Assembly (NCBI GenBank): GCA_005408345.1
Contig: SEMN01000337.1
Span: forward strand, 1-64,000
Length of the DNA stretch: 64,000 nucleotides
Direction: 5' to 3'
DNA from: Macquaria australasica
Lineage: Eukaryota; Chordata; Actinopteri; Centrarchiformes; Percichthyidae
The notes under the pieces are model-generated. The model saw nothing but the letters and a program-made list of their open reading frames with translations, was not told the origin of the DNA and did no database searches. Below, in pieces: positions 58,538 to 64,000 of this stretch. The stretch's first letter is position 1; every line of letters starts with the position of its first letter. The translations under genes were made by a program, and so were the position numbers.

Positions 58538-61500
58538 GTTACTGTATTTCCACGACACCCACAGCTTACACTAAACTAAATGAAACACGTCAGAGCGAGC
58601 CAAGCTGACCGACGCCACCTGACATGAGAAGGATTCCAACACCCCCGGAGCGGAAATGGAGGATTTGCTGCCGGCAGAAAGGAAAAGTAAAGAGGAGCAT
58701 GTGGGGTAAACATGATGGATAAAAGTATGCGGTGATGCTGCCAGCAGGTCTGGAGCTGGAGCTGCTGAGCTGTGGGTGTTTGAGATCAAGAGCAGGCGCC
58801 TCTGAGTGTGGGCATCAACTGAGCTGATACCCAGAATACACAGAGGGAAGTGATGTGAGCAGAAATCACTTATCACTGCTGAGTCCCAATTCCACATATA
58901 CCAATAGTTTACAGTTTGATTATAGTGTAATTTACACGATATATTGTTTTTGCAGTTAGTTAACAAAAAAACAATGTATTTCCAAAGATTTTAGATTTAG
59001 TTTTTGGTTTTCTGAGACTTTAGATTGAACCTTTTTTCCAGAAGTAAGCAGCAGTGTATTGTGGGACAGTCTGGCCCACATCCTTTAGACTCACTAAAAT
59101 CAGGGGCTGTTTTACTTTTTGTTTTTACAGAGGATTACTGGGGAGCACCTAACACTGCCACTGTCAGATGTTAAAAATGAAAGTCCCTGCTTGTTTTCCA
59201 ATAGATATTTACTACATTTATTTAATAACTTCATTACATGGTTTGCTCAGAACATGTTATTTCATCCACAGAACTTTTAGGACTTCTTGTCCATGTTCAC
59301 TTAACAGTTTAGCATCAATGTTCATTCTTGACCTTGAAATAATAACATTTCTAATCTAAACTCTAATCTAAGCCCATTTGCTAGCTTTTTTCCAGAACTT
59401 GCAACTGTCACATGGGTCTTCTCCAAAGCCCTGGAAAAAGCTAGTGAGTGGACTTTGGGAACTCCTACCCGTTTTTAAAATATTCTGTGTATTACTTTAT
59501 GTGCCATCTGCTTACATAAAAGTGATCAAAATCTATGTTCTGAGTATCAAACCCTCACTTCTTGAAGGTTTGAAAAGTACAGTCTGCTGCGGCTGTTGTT
59601 AACTCTCTGTGTGAGAGCTCAGAAAGTCCTGATCGATCAGCCGGTTAAAAGAATAAACCACTAAACATCTGTCATTTAAGTATCAAATACTCACTCTCTG
59701 TATGCTTGAAAGGTGTCTCTGACCAGTTTGTAGCTCGCTTGTTTGTATAGGATGGCAGCCACTTTTAAACCTACAGGCGGTGAGTGTTTGATAATCAACA
59801 TGTAGTTTTTTGTCGAGTATTCAGTTAAAGAAGCAAGCGAGGTGCCAGAGAGGTGGTGGGTTATAAACAAATCTCCTAGTTATGATTTTTGACTATTAAG
59901 GGTCATGACCGGCCTGCTGTACAGAAACCATGTGCTCCTCTCGGTTAGTCCAGTACACTAATAATCTGTTCCTCAGTCTCCTGACAGCCTGCTCTGTGGT
60001 CTGCGACCCTGCAAAGAGTTAACTCTGGCATGCCAACCAGAGGATGAACAGAATGTGTAACTGAGCGTCTGAATATCATTGTGACAGCCAAAGACTGAGA
60101 TAAAACAGCAGCAAGCCTGCCCCCCCTCCATCACCAAACACTCCACCTTGAAATAAAATCCCCTGACTCCTGCTGCGCTGATCAGAGCTGCTGCATTTTA
60201 ATGAAACCCATTGATCTTTTTTGATTTTAAACTTTCTCACCTCACTACTCATCAAATGTCACAAGGGCCCTGTGGTAAAGCAGAGCAGTTGGACTGTGAA
60301 TCGCTGACAGTAAAGTTCAAATGACCTGAAATGACTTTTAGTCTGACATAAAAAGGACCTTTGGTGTCAGGCGCAAACCTTGTTTTGTGCAAGTCAGGAG
60401 AGCCACAATGCATGATGTGTGTGTGTGTTTGAGTGCTCAGCGAGTTGTGAGCAGAGTGCGATCAGCTTGTGATCCACTACATGTTAGAGGTGTGGCAGGG
60501 TGGAAGCAGGAGGGAGAATATGGACATAAAGGACTGCTTAGTAATGTGGAAATAGCTAAGAGGCTCCTTCACCTCATCTCCCCTTCTTCCCCTCAACTCA
60601 GCAGCCAGTGCAGCCTGAACAAAATATCTTTACAGAGCAAGAAAATACACCAAATGCATGCAGAAACAGTTATGCACATATAAAGGAAGCTCAAACAGTC
60701 CACAGAAAAAGCAAATCCAATCAAAGTTTCTGCACAAGCTGACCAAATAGAAGATACAGGGAAGACAGTGGGGAACCTCCACATGACTAAAAACTTCATT
60801 ACATTTCCTCTTCCTCATTTTGCAAAAGGCTGCTGAAGCAGATTTAGGCCCATAAGAGCAAAATAATAATTTAAAAAAACCTGCTCAGTGCTCACACAGA
60901 GCTTTGAGTTTCATAGTAACTGCTAAAGTTATTTTGGATTTTGCTGGCTCATGCTTTAAAGGCATACACCACATGGAGACAAAGTTGAAAAACAGCTGAT
61001 TATTCCTTTAACCTGCCTATACACTCATCTCTGAATGTAATCTAACCAGTTCTTCTTCACAGACGTATTGCATATTTATGTGTCACTGTGGTCAGTCAGT
61101 GATCTCCATGGGCAACAGTAACTGCTGGTGACAGAGCAGTATATTCATTGAAAAAAGTGTGTATTATAGAACTGCAATAGTGTTGTGTAAGAAAATAATG
61201 AAAGCTGAAAGGTCCACTTGCTATCTTTTGAGAGCTTTCAACCACATCTCACAAGCTTCCTCAGCTTATAGGACCATTTGCTGATGAAGACTGTGAGATG
61301 CAGTTGAGGGTTTTAGTTAGTGGACCCTGGAGCTTATATTTGGCTGCACATACTGCAACAGTGATAATTAGTCAAGCTGAACCCAGTCCTTCATTGGACC
61401 CACAGGGCAACAGTTTACAGTTATGTGTATAAGTAAAAATCAATTAGATGCTAGAGGACTGCAGGTGAAATAAAGTGGAGAAAGGAAACAAAAAGAAAAC

Positions 61501-62479
61501 TTAATTATATCTCCAAATCTCTAAAATGGTTTAGAGATTTGCTTAAATTAAAAAAAGTCAGCCATTATACTCCAGATGATTTCACTGTACAAACTTTAAA
61601 TCTTTTGGAACAGCTCACCAGTGTGTAGAAAACCTCAGAAGGTTAATTACCATAACAGTAACAAATGAAGGTACCTACACAGTGTGAGCTAAATTACACA
61701 CAACGCACACATTATTTAACTAACTGAAAATAAAGGACTTCTGAAAGATATTCTACTAGCAGATGTGAACCACAGACTTAATCTAAACTAGTATAAACTC
61801 TGCCTTGAAAGCGTTAAAAGACGTATTTTGATGCACATTTAAATATGCACTAGAGTAAACATACAGTATATACTGCAGTAAAAGAGGCAAAACTTAATTG
61901 TGATTGTGGAGAAGTCTCAGTCCACATCTCTGCCTTGTCACTTGTCTGGACGTAAATCACATAATGGATTAATGAAACTGCAGGTTCCTTGTTCATTTCT
62001 TGTGAATATTTGCCCTTATAAGTTCAGAGTACGTAGGTGTTTTATATATTAGACTGTGTTGTTTCCGAAGAACTGAAAACTTAAATGACTGTAAGAAAAG
62101 AAGGGAGGGCTGTGCAGCAGTAAATGGATGGTTTAGCTAATGGCCAAATGCACTGGTCCACTCAACCAGGGAGCCCGGTTACATAAGCCCTCCATAAAAG
62201 TCAACAGGGCAACGTCAGAGGCTTGACATCCGCTCTCTTATGAAAAAGACTACAGAACCGATGTTTTAATCTATCACGTGTTGTTTAAAAAAGAAAGCCC
62301 TTTGCTCCAGAGCTGGCCTGGATTTCCACCCTTGGTTCAGATCAGGGCAGCAGAGACGGAGCAGAGTTTCTCACAGGACAACAGTCAAAGGTAGCCCCGG
62401 TGAGCTTGTTAGCTTGGTTCAGGTTAATGGGAATTTAATAGTGTATCTTGTCCATAAATGAATGAACGTGACACACAGG

Positions 62480-62665
62480 CACAGATACACTCTGCAACAC
62501 GTTCACAAACACACTGAGCCGGGGTAATGAGAGCTGCTTCGGTAGGCATTTAATTCTAATGGGATTTTAAGTGTCTCCTCACTTAGTCTGATTAAAACCT
62601 TTTAGTGGAGAGCTGCTGCTCGGTCTGCAGGGTCTCCTTATTCTCTCTTTCTCTGAATTCAAGTT
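62480..62665. promoter_or_regulatory. Candidate conserved non-coding element
   Basis: GGGTAATGAGAGCTGC and GCATTTAATTCTAATGGG followed by TTAGTCTGATTAAAACC are homeodomain-style words in non-repetitive DNA. Texture-based call. Confidence 0.28.
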
Positions 62666-62989
62666 TGAATTTTGTGAAACTTCATTGGCAAAAAAAGAGG
62701 TAAGGTAAAAAATAATTTAATAAAAGAAAATGTCATCCAATGGTTTAGGGGTAGTGGCAGCAGAATGCACATACTAGATATCTCCATAATCTAAGGTAGA
62801 TAATGTAGTAGATTTTTTGTTTTCAAAAGGAGAAACGAGCTCTGTTAGTCCAGGAATCCAACTTGAATCATTAGCCATCCCAGCGGCGGGGCTTCAGGGA
62901 CATCGATGTCTCTACATCTATTGCCTTGTCTACCCACTATTATCCTGATGAAGACTGCGGTGTGTGATTGAAAACTTAGGAAACAAGTA

Positions 62990-63200
62990 ATTGGATAAGG
63001 GATAAATTGTAATAACTTTGGTGATCCCCTGACTTTTTCTCTAGCGCCATCATCAGGTATCATCAGCATAAAAATGCATAAAATCTTTATGTATAGATTA
63101 AACAACAGGGGGCCTAATATGGATCCTTGTGGTACACCTTTATCAACAATTTGGAGATTTGGTTTGAAACTATATTTGTAACTTTTCTCACAGGCATAAA
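62990..63200 (-). pseudogene. Non-LTR retrotransposon reverse-transcriptase relic
   Basis: Read on the minus strand, 63190-63100 gives VDKGVPQGSILGPLLFNLYI, the conserved reverse-transcriptase block. Just downstream in a shifted frame HFYADDT gives the catalytic YADD. The space between the two blocks is too short, so there is an internal deletion as well as a frameshift. I would place it with LINE (CR1/L2/Rex-like) elements but cannot choose the clade. Confidence 0.8.
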
Positions 63201-64000
63201 AAGCTATTTACTGTTAACAAATATAGATAGAGCATAAACCTCTCTTCTTCTTTCTTCAATAAATTCTCAGTTGTAGAAAAAAAACGTGCACAACTTTGTT
63301 AGATAACGGCAATTTTGTGAATTTGTTTCAGTGACCTAATTATCCTGCTGTCTGCTCTGGTTTCAAATTCAGATTAATAAAACATGTTTGTACGTGTGTA
63401 CAAAGACACAGAGGTGACATGGGGTTAACACTTCAGCCTTCTTTACCATTGGCCAGCTGTTACTTTAGTCCTTTGCCGGTCATTTACTGGGCCCCCAAGC
63501 CAATCAGGCTAAGAGGCTACAGGTCACCAAGGAGACAGCGCAGATACAGTAAATATCAGAAAATACGGACCTGTTTAGTTGGACTGTCTTTGTTTCATAT
63601 ACTGTTCTTTCTCTTCCTCCCCCTCTCTCTGACATACATTCGGTCTTTTTTTTCAGGCGTCTCGTCTTGCTCTTTGTCTCTACTGTACATGGGGACCAGG
63701 CGGGCGGCGTACTTCTTTCCAATCTAGGCCACGCTGTCACCCACATGTTGTCCGCTGAATAATTATAGCCAGGACGTGGGCCGACTGTGACATCCACAAA
63801 TCCCGAGCACAAATTAAAAAAGATAAATGTAAACCAGAGCACGCGGCAGACAGGAGCACAGGGGCAGGACTGCTTCATCTGCTCACCCCTGTCCATTAAT
63901 ATTTCATGTCTTCTAAAACCTTAAAGGACCACACCAGTGCTTCTGGCATGTTATAGTCTTTGTATAATTTACATGGCTACCAGCCATTTCTTAAAGAATT
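63201..64000. other. Window end; no gene recognised
   Basis: 63660-63900 is non-repetitive and could be conserved non-coding DNA (GAATAATTATAGCCAGGACG). The last 100 bp begins TTAAAGGACCACACCAGTGC, which may start another dispersed repeat. Confidence 0.4.

Larger units (their letters stand above)
57983..62989. other. Upstream flank; no gene recognised
   Basis: Microsatellites near 58.3 and 58.5 kb, unique AT-rich DNA and a possible conserved element at 62480-62665. Open frames on both strands show no family resemblance. Confidence 0.5.

Noticed and set aside
63504..63896. 130-codon minus-strand open frame at the window end
   Set aside because: The second half is low complexity and no domain or family motif is visible; probably chance, perhaps over conserved non-coding DNA.
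1..64000. tRNA, rRNA or snRNA genes
   Set aside because: I saw no A/B-box pair with cloverleaf, no ribosomal core sequence and no snRNA core; small RNA genes could still have been missed by eye.

Overview
This window looks like nuclear DNA from a teleost fish, probably a percomorph. The evidence is spliced vertebrate coding exons, dense CA/GT microsatellites and a fish-type repeat load: Tc1-like elements, foldback elements, a non-LTR retrotransposon tail and dispersed repeats of kinds I know from fish genomes. I recognise one host gene. The rest is non-coding sequence, repeats and transposon remains.

Host gene. pik3r3 (p55-gamma-type regulatory subunit of class IA PI3-kinase) lies on the minus strand. 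Nine coding exons between 40604 and 25616 join without frame conflict into a 473-residue protein: short p55-type N-terminus, proline motif, nSH2, iSH2 coiled coil, cSH2. Every junction was checked by hand for AG/GT and phase. A second candidate first exon (35973-35940) has its own start codon and an in-frame stop just upstream. It ends in the same phase as exon 1, so it would give a shorter, p50-like isoform of 446 residues from an internal promoter. A long 3' UTR may run to paired minus-strand polyadenylation signals near 18.55-18.58 kb.

Mobile DNA. The best-preserved element is a Tc1-like transposon at 5930-7567: an uninterrupted 345-codon DD34E transposase between 221-bp inverted repeats that differ at one position, flanked by TA. 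It must be a young insertion and may be functional. Around it lie old relics: Tc1 fragments at 3.3, 9.2, 29.7 and 48.1 kb (the last with a Harbinger/MADF-like insert inside it), foldback elements at 11.9 and 46.1 kb, reverse-transcriptase remains at 63.1 kb, a LINE-type 3' tail at 55.4 kb, a diverged tandem array at 53.1-53.75 kb and a 151-bp direct repeat pair at 55.2/57.8 kb.

Layout. 1-17.6 kb: intergenic, with the young Tc1 element and possible regulatory DNA. 17.6-25.6 kb: probable pik3r3 3' UTR plus flank. 25.6-40.6 kb: pik3r3. 40.6-64 kb: upstream flank rich in repeats and microsatellites, with a few stretches that resemble conserved non-coding DNA. I saw no rRNA, tRNA, CRISPR array or second host protein gene.
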